Assembly (NCBI GenBank): GCA_013368315.1
Contig: JAACJM010000092.1
Span: forward strand, 62,001-126,000
Source of the DNA: Tetrapyrgos nigripes
Lineage: Eukaryota; Basidiomycota; Agaricomycetes; Agaricales; Campanellaceae
Direction of reading: 5' to 3'
DNA length: 64,000 bases
The translations under genes were made by a program, and so were the position numbers. The notes beneath the pieces are model-generated. The model saw nothing but the letters and a program-made list of their open reading frames with translations, was not told the origin of the DNA and made no database searches. Below, in pieces: positions 34,134-46,702 of the stretch (position 1 is its first letter; each line of letters begins with the position of its first letter).

Positions 34134-37035
34134 TGATACGGCAGGTAAACACCTGGCCATGCACCCCATCATTTTGCGCACTTCTAATCGAAGTAGTGCA
34201 ACCTCACTATATATGCAATCGAACCTATGAATCGTCTAGCTTGTCCACTAGAATGACTCACAAATGGGTACCCTTTAAGACGAAAGCTTTCATTTAGTTT
34301 AATCTCAAGAGTTTTACTATAAACGCAGTTGGTAACATGCTGATCGAAGCACACTTGAACTTTACTATCCTTCATTTGGATATGGTCACTATACAAAACA
34401 GTTTGTTTACCAGATCTCTGACTTCATTTTACTACTCAGACAAGAAATATCTCATCTGGACTGCGATTGATGATGTGTTCTGCATGTACTTACAATCCCC
34501 GACTCCTACTAACACTCAACAATTACCTACGAACTGTGTACGGACTCAGAGGCTTGATGGACCATAGTAAACTACTATATAGTACTTAGCTAATCGTGTG
34601 GCTGATTACCTTATCATACAACAACTGCTTGTAACTGCCTTTGTACAGATAGAGTGCAATGGCAATACAAGTATTGTTCCTGTGGAAAGTAGTCATCTAC
34701 AGTTCATCTTCAGTGGGAGGCATCATACCCCTTGAGCCGCTTAACTTCGTCTTCTCAGTGCTCAGTTTTTACATACCATACCAAATGTTCCACTTGTCAT
34801 ATAGTGCCATACTTGCAGAGGTTTGTTCGTATAGTCGCTGATACGCTGTACAAATTCGCAGTAAATAACCCAAAACTAGTGCTAATACATGTCTAAGTTA
34901 CTCTTAAATGGATAATAAGGACTAGAGTGAGTCCCGAACTGCTAGTCAAAGTACTAGGAATTAGGTGTATAACCTAAGGGATGTTAATGGGCAATACTTA
35001 CGGATAAGAATAAGACTTGTTCAAAGTATTATAACAGATACATACTAGGGGATACAGCTATAGTAGCAGACCCACCTAACTACAAAGTCTACAAAGACTT
35101 AACAAACCTGCTATAGCAGCCTAATACTGCTAGTACGACTCAAGGGATAGAGAAGGAGGAGAAACGCCCCTATTCATGGGTACGCGTTGGCATTACAAAC
35201 CCAGATCGAAGGCTTAAACTGCTAGATCTGAAAGGACACATCACCATCGGAGAATTCGGATATACGGGATTCTAACCTGGATATATACCAACTTGCAGTG
35301 CACATCTACAGATGATTAGAAGGGCAAACTGGCACAATAGTTATATCAATAGAAAGCTAGAATCCATAGCTTTCAGATGGTACAAAGGGGATGAACTAGC
35401 GGCAACGATACTAAGTGTCTAAAGTGTTGCGAAGTTCACTAACGTAATAAGGTCCAAAGTAGAGGGATTACTGATTCGGGCATAAGTATTACTGAAAGCA
35501 GTACTTACCGGAGATCACTACGGATTGGCGTCTTAAAGATAAGGGCGGTACTATCCTTTGCTATACTACGCTAGTTCGTAAAGCTCGAGCATTACTATTG
35601 AAGAGCTGGACTCGGATTAGCAGTGTACAAGTTTAACTAGCGGTATAAAGGGATAAGTATATGTTCAAAGCTATAGAGAACAAGAGGCGGAAACTAGATA
35701 TGAGAGTACCCTAAACCCACAGGATTAGCGGTATTCTGAAGGGTAGTCATAAGTGGAGCTATCTGAGTCAGGTAGGCTACGGCTGCCAGCACTAGAGAGT
35801 ATCCTACTAGTAAAGAGAGTGGAGCAGGGGACAGAGAAATCCCTACTACGAAAATTAGATAATATTCAAGTTTCCTGTATACCCTAATTAGAAGGTACCT
35901 ACTAGATCCAGTAGTTACTACACTCACGGACTAGCAGTTAGAATAGATTTTCTGTTTTCTTGGATATATTTTAGCAGACATTGAAAAGAAATGTAAAACT
36001 GTATAGTTGTAGCTACGAGTAGTATAAAAGGACCAGGTATTACTAGTAGCTACCTAAGCAAGGACTGTAGAGTATCAGGATTCTCCCTATTTAGCGGTAG
36101 AGACTGTGAAACACGGACAAGAGCTTCTAAACAAACTTATCATACTCGCATGGAGTCTAAACATACAAGTGTTGGTCAAATCAGTGTTGAATATATTTGT
36201 TGGTTGTTTTTGTGTTTATAACTTGTGTCCTCGAGACTTGGAAACTGTGTCTAAGGCATTGGCGCCTTCAAATAGAATTGAACTAGTTGAATTGATATTG
36301 TGTGTGTGCCTTCGTGCATTTGTGTGTTTTGTGACAATAGCCTTTGTGTGTGCATCTGTGCAAACCTTTACAAGAATCCCCCAAAAGATCTCCAAACTGT
36401 GGACTAAATTGAAGAGTATTCTACTTACTATATACACTCGCAAAACAAATTGTATAGGTTTTTCTGGTTGTGTTCTGTGTGCTAAGAGCACTTACTAGAG
36501 AAACAACCTATTATCGCTTGTCGTATTGTGCAGTCCTTGCAGAGGTGTACTAAGTCTTCTTCAATTCCAAGCCAGTTTTGTTTTCATCTTTGTCTTGCGC
36601 TTAGTTTGCCTTCAGAGGTAGCTGCACCTATTCAAGCAGTGTATTACTATCCACTTCTGCCCATCCCCAGTTTCGTTTAGTGTATTTGTTGACGTATCAC
36701 CACAGGGCACCCACATATTCTCTCTCCCCCATCTGTAATCATCCTCCTTGTCTTCTACCCATCCTCTACCACATTCCGATCCTCCTTGTCACCTACCTTT
36801 TACATCCTTTTACCCTTCATCCCCCATCCGAACTAGTCTTTGCCCAGTCAAAGTGCTACTCCATCTCATCTTCACTTCAATTATACTTCTTTTAAATCTT
36901 CTTTGAAGATTCAGTTCCACTAGATCTACTGTGAGAGCTTTAGCGTCTCCCTACCCCCAAACTATACACCTCGTCTTGAGTGGAAGGTAGTTGTTGGTTG
37001 AGTCATTCGCCTTCAACCCCATGCTCGGCATCTCA
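34134..37035 (+). repeat. 5' LTR of the large Gypsy element, with insertion and lost TATA box
   Basis: Once the insertion 34840-36513 and one TCGCT copy are removed, it is about 1,223 bp, matching the 1,220-bp 3' LTR. Relative to that LTR, 19 bp including TATAAAAG are missing at the junction 34605/34606. Confidence 0.85.
34840..36513. mobile_element. 1.7-kb unclassified insertion in the 5' LTR
   Basis: It interrupts the LTR exactly between 34839 and 36514, as shown by alignment with the 3' LTR. TCGCT occurs on both sides (34835-34839 and 36514-36518), a 5-bp target duplication. The interior is rich in ACTAG/TAGT words and has no convincing coding sequence. The last approximately 400 bp are T/G-rich. 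Five-base duplications suit LTR elements, but TG..CA ends are not present. Confidence 0.65.
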
Positions 37036-37039
37036 TAAC

Positions 37040-37057
37040 TGGAGCCCACACCCGAGA
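37040..37057 (+). promoter_or_regulatory. Putative primer-binding site
   Basis: TGGAGCCCACACCCGAGA starts four bases after the 5' LTR. It begins TGG, as expected for annealing to a tRNA 3' CCA end. Which tRNA is not determined. Confidence 0.6.
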
Positions 37058-37353
37058 GGTAACAGTAGATCTTATTTTACCTCTGGTAGACCTTTTACCA
37101 GTGAAACGAAGAATTTTTGTTGTCCAGACGAAGTACTATTTCACTAGACTAGTTCAAAATTTCTACCCAAGTCTTCAGCTCCAAGGTTGCTTCTATCCTA
37201 GCACCTTACTGCTCAGACATTGGCAGAGTTATCAGTCTTGTTCACTTCTACAAGAATAAGATACAACAGATTAAACAAGAAGATCATTTAGAACATCAGC
37301 CTCATCTAGATATCCTTGATTCAGTCTTTGATTGTCACGGAACTGGTCTATTC

Positions 37354-39402
37354 ATGAATAACGTTCCTTCTTCAGACATCAGAGTATTTCTACAAAAGAG
37401 ACATTGTCTAATCGAAGGTCTAAACATTCTATCTCCTTTATTATCTTGTATCCACTTCATGGAACAACAGTGTACTCTGTTGAACCCCTCTACTCCGTCA
37501 GAAGAAGAGAGCAATCCTTTTGACACCCTAAATGAAGTCAAACACTCAGCATCACCTCTGAGTTCGCTTCCCCAATCTCCAGTATCTGAAACACATAGAT
37601 CAGTACCACCACATTCCCCACAAGCTAGTATGCACGCACCATCACCATCACCATCACCTGAACTTTTGATCACCATGTCTTCTCACCCAATCACAATGCC
37701 TATCCCCAAAGCCAATGGGGCTCCCACTCTGACTAAGGAGCAAGCAAAGGATGCAGAATCAGTCAACAAATACTTCTCATTGTTGGAGACCTTGCTAGAA
37801 CGAAGCAAGGTTACTGACAACGTCATGAAGAAGTATTGGCTGTTCGCTTACCTGGACTGTGCTGTCAAGTTCATCTGGGAGGAGCAGAAGAAGACACAAG
37901 GTGAAGAGGAGGATCTGACGTACAAGAAAGTGAAGGAACACATCCTAAGCTTCTTCCCGGGTATCAAAACCTTAAACAAGGGATCAGTGGGTCATTTGAA
38001 AGAAGAGTTGAAGAATTACCATGATCTTAATTGCATCAGCATCTTTGAGGAGGCGTGTCTTGGTAACCTGTTGATGATATTCGAAGGTTATCAAGGTAAG
38101 CTCGCCAAGGATGTGGTGACAAATAGAGGGACTGTCTTACCGATTCATTCTGCAACCGGGTACTTGAGCACATGTTGCAAGAAGGAAAGGAGCAGTCAAT
38201 CGAAGAGATAGGAGAGTTTAATCAAGAAGATCCTTATGCAGTAGACAATTTGATTGCAGCAGCGGAAAAGTTAGCTAGTTGGCACAAGGGTCAGACTGCA
38301 ATTGTGGTTGGGCACACAGTTGAAGAAGTACCCAGGTCAGAGTATGCTGTGGCTGCTGCGTCTTCAAATGCTGACATCAAAGCCATTAAACGAGGTCCAA
38401 GATTTGACCAGCCTGGTGAAGGAGAACCAAGCTGAGTTGAATAACATGGCCCAGAATAATGTGAAGATTGCTAAGCAGTATGAGGCTGAGCTTGCTACAA
38501 CCTGCAGGGATGTAGATGTGAAGTTCTCTAGCTTTAAGATAGAAAGTGTCAAAGATTTGAGCAAGAAGTTTGATGAACAAGCGAAGATGATGATGCACCA
38601 AACTGCACAGATGTTGCCTTTGTCTAGCACAAGTAGTCAACCAGCTCAACCTCCAATATATACTGGATACCCAATGCAGTTTGTTCAGCCAGTGTACCAA
38701 GTACCACCTGTGATGTATGGGAGTCAGCAGTTTGCTCAGTAAGGAAGGGTGAATCAGTCCATGCCTGGTCTCCAAACGAGTATGGCACCTCCTGCACCTA
38801 GAAGTGATCAGTTTAGGAGAGACTGCTATTTCTGTGGGGGTCCTAATTATCCAATGGTTAAAGATAAAACAGTTACTTGTCAAGAGTTGATGGCATACAT
38901 CACTGCTGGCAAGTGCGTTTTCAAAAATGGAAGAGTTTATTTGTGTGATGGAAGTCTCATACCGTTGGCACCAGTTGGCAGTAGCATGAGTGTCAGAGAA
39001 CGAATTGATAGGGCGAATGGTGAGAGCAGCAGTGCTGGGTCGACTACAATGGTCCAAGTGAACTTCCAATCAAGCTATCAACCTCAGCAAGTATTTGCCC
39101 AATTCCAAGAAGAGTATGAGAGGGAAGAGATGATGGAGCACCTGGAGCATAGAAACCAAGAGATTGAGCAGTTGTGTTGTCAGCTTTCGGCAGGTATTAC
39201 CAAAATGAACAGCAGGGGCATACCTGTGGCTTTGACTATGGCCTATGTGCAGCAATACCCCTATCATCCTAATATGTTTGTTCCCAAAAACACAGACAAA
39301 GCTGAGTTGGTGATGCCAGGTCTCCAAACTTGGGAAACTGAAGAGCCTGATGACGACAGACTCCTGGAGCTCTGCAGTCAGTGCTTCAGGGACGTTGACT
39401 GA
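37354..39402 (+). pseudogene. Gag-like region of the large Gypsy element
   Basis: Capsid-like coding runs from 37354 (a helical segment around 37730-38150, for example VNKYFSLLETLLERSKVTD), through a frameshift near 38170-38300, to a proline/glutamine-rich part (38580-38740). There follows an in-frame TAA near 38743 and then a segment with a Cys pair (RDCYFCGGPNYP, about 38818-38855). Gag proteins form the particle that packages element RNA. The breaks make an intact polyprotein impossible. Confidence 0.7.
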
Positions 39403-39440
39403 GGGTGGTTCACTTCCAAGACCAGGAGATTTGAACAACA

Positions 39441-40877
39441 ATGAAAAATAGATTTGAACAATATGTGGTGAACACTAGAGGCAGTGAGGGAGGCAATCAA
39501 GCTGGAACAAAGAAGACTTCTGCTGCGATTGGGCCCCCTCAAGGCAAAAAGAATACTGTTACCTGGAAGCCATATGCCAAAGTACCTAGCATGCCTAGTC
39601 GTATGCCAGTCACTCCATTTCAAGGAGTAAAGGATGCCATGACCTTAGGTAGGCCTCAGCAACCTTTGTTTAGGCCTGGCCCGGCTTTGATTGAGAAAAC
39701 TGGGGAGAAATCAGTTCAATTTACAGATCCACCAGCTAGTACCCAAGATCTAGAGGGTCAGAGTACCCCAGGGTGAAGAGAATTTGTACCAGCTTATCAG
39801 GCCAAGGTGGAAATTGAGGATGAAACTATAGCTGCCAGGCTTGTGGATAAGATCCTCACTGCCGAGATAAACACCACGGTGAACAACCTCATGGCTGCGT
39901 TTAAACCGGTGCACAAAGGTGTATGCAAAAAGATTATGCAAAGGAGGGTACCTTCAGAGAAAATGAACGTGATTATGATGGCATGTACTCTGGCAGATCA
40001 GATTTTGATTATGAGCATTGAGGAACTGTCCTCTGAAGCTCCCAGTCAAGAGATGGATCAAATATCACCTGCTTGAACAACAGGAACAGTTACAGATATG
40101 AGTCGAACAGGTGTAGTTGAACTGCCACCAGATGCTTCGCTTGGAAGTGTACGGGACCCAAATGAGTTACCTTATTGGGAACTGCTGCCAGATCCGCTGG
40201 TAGTACTTGTCCTATTGCTTCTGGAAGTTGTCCTGAGCCAGTGTAAGATCCAAATCAAAGGTCATGAAGATCCAGAAAAGGTGCATGTTTCAGTATACGG
40301 AAGAGATCCAGTACTACAGTACCTGGAATCACTGAAAGAAGGAGAGACACCTAAGCAGATTTATGTGGCAAAAGAGTCTGCTAGTCTCCTAAGCCTGCAT
40401 CCTGTAGTCAACGGCAGGGGACGTTGTGAAGCCCTGTATGACACAGGATTGCAGATTGTTTCCACATTGAAAGACAAAGCTGTTGAGCTAGGAATGTGCT
40501 GGGGCCCTAGTGTAGTTATATTTATGCAATCTGTGAACAGACAAGTTGAGAAGTTGCTGGGCATATGCAGAGATGTACCATTTCATTTCGGTGGTCTGAC
40601 TGTGTACCTTCAAGTCCATGTCATTAACAAGCCAGCTTATGACATTCTCCTAGGTCGTCCTTTCAATGTCCTGACAAAGAGTGTGGCTGAGACTGTTGAT
40701 GCAGAACACTCAACAGTGACCTTGACTTGCCCGAACACTGAGCGAAGAATTGTGGTTCCAATGCATATGAGAGGGAAATCAAGACTGGTTCTCACTCCTG
40801 ATCGAAGCATGGACACTGACAAGCCTCAGAGTGCAGAAGGTGTTCCACAAAAATTTCAGGCAACCTCAAGGAGTTAG
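39441..40877 (+). pseudogene. Protease region of the large Gypsy element
   Basis: Two open parts (39441-39776 and 39807-40076) precede the retropepsin-like part at 40098-40877. That part has the active-site-like YDTGLQIVS (about 40438-40464) and the flap/C-terminal signature AYDILLGRPFNV (about 40636-40671). Retropepsins use one D-T/S-G per monomer. Frames change between parts. Confidence 0.75.
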
Positions 40878-41639
40878 TCGAAGACCAAGGAGAGGTTGTG
40901 CTGATGATCAAAGTTGATGAGAATGGTATACCTGAGGTAAAGCAGTATGCTTTGCCCTGGCCTAGAAAAAGGAAGCATGAAAGATCTGAAACAAAGGATG
41001 GAGAGAGTAAAATGAAATCAGGGTCGTTCACTTGAGAAGAAGTAGTAGATGTGTATCTTGAAGCTTCTTTGGTTGCAACATTGCATGAAGCTCCTGCCAA
41101 GTACACTCTCAGATAATATCTCTCCTCACAATTTGAACCACCTGCTCACAAAGCAAATCAAGGTGCTTTGATTTCAATGAGTTTGACACAAGGAAAAAGT
41201 GACGGGTCGACTAGAGTACCTCTGTCTGTTGTCCATTAAGAAGATGTGACTGGCAGGCAAGTTAAACCTCAGTTAGACATTACAGCACTAGTACTACCTG
41301 CAGAAAGTAAGCCTAGTCAGCTCCAGCTCAATCCCAAGTTTACCTCATTGCTTGAGAAAATCACACAAAAACCAGAAAAGTATAAAACTGAAATAAAAGA
41401 AGGAAAATATGAAATCCAGACAAAAGAACGAAAAGCACAAAAGTCAAAAACAGTTCAAAAAGAAGAAAACCATAAAAAGAAGCTTTCCATCTCAGTTTAT
41501 TCTAATTCTTTCTTTCCGATCTGTTTTCAATTCCTTTATCGTCAATCATAGAAGAGAGTTCAAGTATTGCCTTGATTACTCACCCTATACCTGTGATACC
41601 ATTGATAGCTCAAAAGGAGGGGGTAGTTGAACCAATGAG

Positions 41640-42945
41640 AGATTGCTAGCTGAATCTTGTAGGGACCTCACTACATTCCAGATGCCTTTTGGAGCGTTGT
41701 GTTTAGTAACCCTACCAATGGGCTGGACCAATATTTCATGATGATGTGACCTACATCCTTAAGGACAAGATTCCTCACACTACGATTCCATATATTGATG
41801 ATGTGCCAGTGAGAGGTCCAAGTACTAGATATCAAAATGCAGATGGTTTGTATGAGACTATCCCTGACAATCCTGGAATTCATCGCTTTGTTTGGGAGCA
41901 TTTTCAAGGTTTAAACAGGGTGGTTACTCATATGACTTATGCTGGTGGGACTTTCTCAGGTCACAAAGCAGTTTTGTGTGCAGATGAATTTACTGTTGTT
42001 GGTCATGTGTGCAGTTTTGAAGGAAGGAAACCAGATCCTGGAAAAGTTCATACAATCCTCAACTGGGGAGCTGTAAGGAGCTAACCAAAGTACAGGCCTT
42101 TCTAGGGACTTGTGGAGTACTTCAGATGTTTATAAAAGATTTTGGAGAAAAAGCCAAAGCCCTCATGAAGTTATTACGGAAAAATAACACATGGGAGTGG
42201 GGTGACAATCAGGAGATGTAGCAGTGGAAATATTGACCTAGAAAATGGAGGCAAAATCATCCTTGCAGTGGATAGTTCCTATCTATGGGTTGGCTTTTAC
42301 ATCTGACAGTTGAGTCTGTCAGGTGAAAAGCTGGAAACGAAATTTATTCATTTTGGCTCACTTACCTTCAATGAGAAAGAAGCTTGTTTCTCTCAACCCA
42401 AAAGAGAGTTATACAGGTTGTTCCGAGCACTGGTAGCAATGAAACATTTGCTGTACGGCATGTGTAACCTTGTAGTCGAGACAGATGCTAAATACATAAA
42501 AGACAAAGCACCAAACGCAGCTATCAATTGTTGGATCAAACAGATTTTAATGTTCCAATTCATGCTGAGGCATGTCCAAGGCAAGACATTTGGGCCTGAC
42601 AGTCTTTCTAGGCAGTTGCCAAATGAGGGTGATCAACAACATGAGAATCTGGAACATGACTACATTCATGAAATGAAGCCCTTCGAGTTTGAAGTAGCTG
42701 TGGGTTCAGAAGATGACACTTTAGATTTAGATGAATTTAGGAATGAGATAGATACCAGAGGTGGCTACCTCTATGAAATCACAGATTTTGACAAAGAGGT
42801 TGAGGCAGAAAGAGTTAAAGAACAAGAGTTGAGAGACCAGGTCACACAACTATCTACAGAGTCGGCTTCGATTGTGGCTGCTATGCCTCAGTTGATGTTA
42901 CCTGACTGTTCAGAAATCACAGGGCACTATTCAGAGAAACATTGA
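41640..42945 (+). pseudogene. Reverse transcriptase and RNase H region, RT N-terminus missing
   Basis: The RT sequence begins abruptly near 41655 with RDLTTFQMPFGALCLVTLPM. It continues to the catalytic YIDD (IPYIDDVPVRGP, about 41790-41825), a thumb/connection part, then RNase H (FNEKEACFSQPKRELY, about 42367-42415; VVETDAKYIK, about 42474-42503). The fingers region expected before 41640 is replaced by unrelated low-complexity Lys-rich sequence (41340-41490). Stops and frameshifts occur near 42080 and 42300. Confidence 0.8.
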
Positions 42946-42955
42946 AGGGATGGTG

Positions 42956-44408
42956 CTAAGCTGTCCGATGAAAGGCTGAAGTTGGTTCGCGGGTTGCACC
43001 AACTGGGATCGAAGGGAGGAATTATAAAAACTTCTGTCAATTTGCACGCACTTTCTTCTTTGACAAAGATAGGATGTACTGCCGTGGCTCTAATGGGAAG
43101 CACAAGCTAGTTGTGGAAAAGAACGATCGACCTTATATGCTAAATGCAGCTCATGATAGCCTTGGCCACAAGGGGGCTTATGTGACTGCCGCACTAATCA
43201 AAGAAAGATTTTGGTGGCTGGACATCGATCACAACATCTGGTGGCATGTTAAATCATGTCATATGTGCCAACAAAGACGAAAAGATCTCATGTGAACAGT
43301 TCCTAAAGTTACTCCAACCCCTTCAATCTTTCAAGTGATGCACACAGACACTCTTGTAATGCCTGTGCCCTCAGAAGGAAAGAAGTATGGTGTGCATGGG
43401 AGGTGTGCAATGACCTCCTGGATGGAAGGCAGACTGCTAGCAAAAGAAATGCAGAGAACCTTGGGAGAATGGCTGTTCGAAGATGTGATATGTCAGTGGG
43501 GCTGCCTTGCTGTAATTATCTTGGACAACGGACTGACTTTCAAAGCTGCCTTGGTGTACCTGGAAAAGAGGTATGGCATAAAAGGCATACAAATAGCTCC
43601 ATATAATTCTGCTGCAAATGGAAAGATAGAACGTCCACATTGGGATGTTCAACAGGCATTGTATAAAGCATGCGATGGCGATGTAAAACACTGGGCTTGT
43701 ATGTGGATACTGATGATGTGGGCTGACAAGATTACTACCTGTAAATGAATGGGATGTTCTCCTTTCTTTGCTGTCACAGGATCACATCCTGCTCTACCTT
43801 TAGATATTGTGCAAGCAACATGGTTGGGCAATGTAACAGAAGTACCTTTCACTACAGAAGAACTTATCGGTTTCAGAGTGAAACAACTGGGGCTACATGC
43901 ACAGGAAGTGGAAAATTTGATTAAGTGCATAGATGAAGAGAAGAAAGCTAGAACTTGAAGAGTGACTATCAGGGATTGGCATTTCCTGCTGGGTTCTCTA
44001 GTGCTGGTATGAAACACTGCAATTGAGAAAGCTTTGAATTGCAAACTCAAACCTCGTTTCCTTGGCCCTTGCATAGTGATCAGGCAAACAATGGGTGGTG
44101 CATATGTGCTAGCAGAAATGGATGGCTCAGTCCTTGCAAATAAAGTTGCTGTGTTTAGGGTATATCCTTATTGTGCAAGAGGACAGGTGAAATTGCCTAG
44201 TAATCTTTCAATTCTCACTGGCTTGACAGATGATGAACTGGATGTCATTGCTAATGGTCCAGAACTGGATGATTCACCTCCAATCAAACTGCAAACAGAT
44301 GGTGGAATTGATGAAACAATAGGGCCTTTAGTCAAAGACGAGAATCTGCCTTTGGTTGATTTGTTTGACACTGGAGATGAAGACAGTGAAGATAATTTGA
44401 TTGACTAA
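42956..44408 (+). pseudogene. Integrase region of the large Gypsy element
   Basis: The zinc-binding HHCC module (HDSLGHKGAYV ... CHMCQQRR, 43150-43285) is followed by the DDE core: Asp in MMHTDTLVM (about 43337), Asp in ILDNGLTF (about 43520), Glu in GKIERPHWD (about 43622-43645). The C-terminal part (43749-44408) ends in an acidic tail. Stops occur at about 43294, 43746 and 43956. Family role: inserts the cDNA copy into chromosomes. Confidence 0.85.
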
Positions 44409-44581
44409 AATCTCTACAAAGCCTACTATAAATAAAAGTTAAAAGATTGTAAAAAGGACGTGCATTTAAAGAAAGTATGGATGAAACCAAAGATCTCAAG
44501 TTAAAAGGCTAGAAGTTTGGGCTAATAGAGGTCTAAATCGAAACTGAAGATAAAATAAATGAACGAGGACGGATTTAGAGA

Positions 44582-44881
44582 GTGGATCTGAACATCACTT
44601 TAAGCTTCCTTGTCAACTGCCAATGCAGAAAAAGGGTTAATAGAAGCTACCTTGTCAGGCAATCGAGAGGCAGTTGTTGCTTCATTTTAGGGATTATCAC
44701 TGGCAGTACCGGTGAAAGAACCCTCGATGACAGTGTTGCTGGCTTGGATTATGACAGGGGCTCCAAGTACAGACCCAGAAGCAGCTTTGGAGGAGGACAC
44801 AAGAACCTATGACGCCTGCCTGAGCACCTTCGACTGGATGAGAATTGTTCAGCAGGAGTGGAAGGTTTCTCAATCGCATGG
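44582..44881 (-). pseudogene. Downstream part of antisense gene B, severed by a DNA element
   Basis: On the minus strand this stretch reads as decayed coding sequence that would follow 48701 if the 3.8-kb insertion (44882-48697) and one TGG were removed. Stops are present. Identifying it as the same gene rests on position, orientation and the target duplication. Confidence 0.45.
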
Positions 44882-45599
44882 CACTGCCCAAGCCCTTTTC
44901 TTTCTACTGTAAAAACCTTGAAGATGAAGATTGTGTGTCTGATTTGAAAAGAGAAGTTTATTTTCTGTGCAAAAGATTAAGTTTTTCCTCCATAAAAGAT
45001 TACCATTATTGGATGAAAATGAATAGAGTATTTACACAAAAAAAGCAAAGAAACACTTTGTCCTTTCTATATCTGAAAGAATACTTTATTTTTCCAATGA
45101 ACAATGCCTTTTTGGGGTAACAAAGACAAAGAGATTTAAATTCTGTTTCGCGTAATAAACTTTTTCATTTTCATTCCGAAAACAAAACACCCAATTAGCG
45201 CCCGAATATTGGGCATTGAGTGCCCACCAGTGTACGATTATCGCACGACAATGTGCGACAAACGCCTAATCATTGTACACTTGTCATTGATGATCGTGCA
45301 TGGTCATACGAAGATGGTAGATTATTTCCTGAAGTGGCATTTGAAACACTATATTCACTCAGATCAAGCTTAAGCTTGACACAACATTGGAGGGTACACC
45401 CATCTATACATACATTATCAAATCTCATTCAGCTAATCCCTGAGTGGTGTACATCTATATGTTTCAATAGCTATATTCCCTTACTTCCAAAGGGCCTCGT
45501 ATCTTGCCTGCCATGCAAAGCAGTGGTACCTTTCCTCAGTTGGAGGGTACATCCATCTATCTATACATACATTACAACAGCCATAAAAGCCCAACTTTC

Positions 45600-46702
45600 A
45601 CGATCTCAACATTGTCTTGATAGGATCGCCGACCTGTCGTCCCTCTCCGGTACCTCAAGATCGCAACAAAGAGGTAGAATCTGAAGATGATCTCCCTCTC
45701 ACCAAATGTCTTGGCAAACGCCATCACTCCCAACCATCCCAGCCTTCTTGAAAGGCTCCCAAAACCACTCCTGATGTTTCTCCACAAGCGTTGTTGTTGT
45801 TGTTGTCATTGTCTCGTCAATGCTGTCGTCTTCAAAGAGAGAAGGAATGTGAGGAAGAGTCATCATACAGGAAGAAGAAGGAGAAAGGAAAGGGAAAGGG
45901 AAAAGCAAGAGTGATTCATGAGGCCGATGAGGAGACTGCAGAGGTGACTGTTCCAATGATGAAACTGCACAAATCCAGACAGTTCAGGGTGAAAAACCCT
46001 CGAGAAGATTCTGGTCCAGTGCTACCTGAGGGATTTGTCCAGCTGTCTAATCGAGATTTGTTGTTTGAACAGTCTCGAGTTCTCCTTTGTCGTGATCCAG
46101 TCTGATCTAGCAACTCCTGCACCCCTGTTCCTGTCTTCAACTTCCAGGATGATAACAACGTCACTGAAAATCCCTTCACCAACAACTGAAACATCGAGTC
46201 CCCCTCGACAGCTGACAGGGCGCTAAGGTGAGATCCCCTTTCACCAAGTATTTCTTTTTCTGATATTTTATTTATCATTCATCTCCCTAGTGTCTTGAAC
46301 CATGAAAGACATATCCAGAATTCTGGGTATGTTGTTTGTCCACTCCATGATTATCAGTCGACCACCCTGATGCCTCACCTCAGCCCTTCTGATGTGGCTA
46401 AAAACATTGGAAATTTCTGTATTAACACTGCACCTGGGATTATTTACGATATCCCAAGATTTCCTTGTGAATGGTGTGCAAGGCACGGGCTACCCTGCGT
46501 CTTTGAAAAGACTGTGAGCCAGTCTTGGCAGCAGTTCCAAATATCGTGTCTAGTGTGTCGGTGGAAGGCGGGAATGAATTGTTCCTTGAAGGACTTGAGG
46601 GACCCATCATTCTGTCCCTATGAGTTCACGGGCAATACATTCATGCTGTTCCATCATGGGCACACATGGTGTAAGCTCCAAATTTCCTCTGAAGGATTTT
46701 GA
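45600..46702 (+). pseudogene. Cysteine-rich gene carried by the long-TIR element
   Basis: A basic lysine-rich region (KKKEKGKGKGKARV, about 45865-45910) is followed by an acidic stretch and a Cys-rich part at 46295-46702. The Cys-rich part contains FPCEWCARHGLPCVF and CLVCRWKAGMNC, then DPSFC, spaced like a zinc-binding module. Plausible short introns and at least one in-frame stop (about 46188) separate the parts. The same overall plan (basic region, then C-x2-C cluster) occurs in antisense gene A at 52217-54979. The function is unknown; a nuclear, nucleic-acid-binding role is conceivable but is inference only. Confidence 0.5.
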
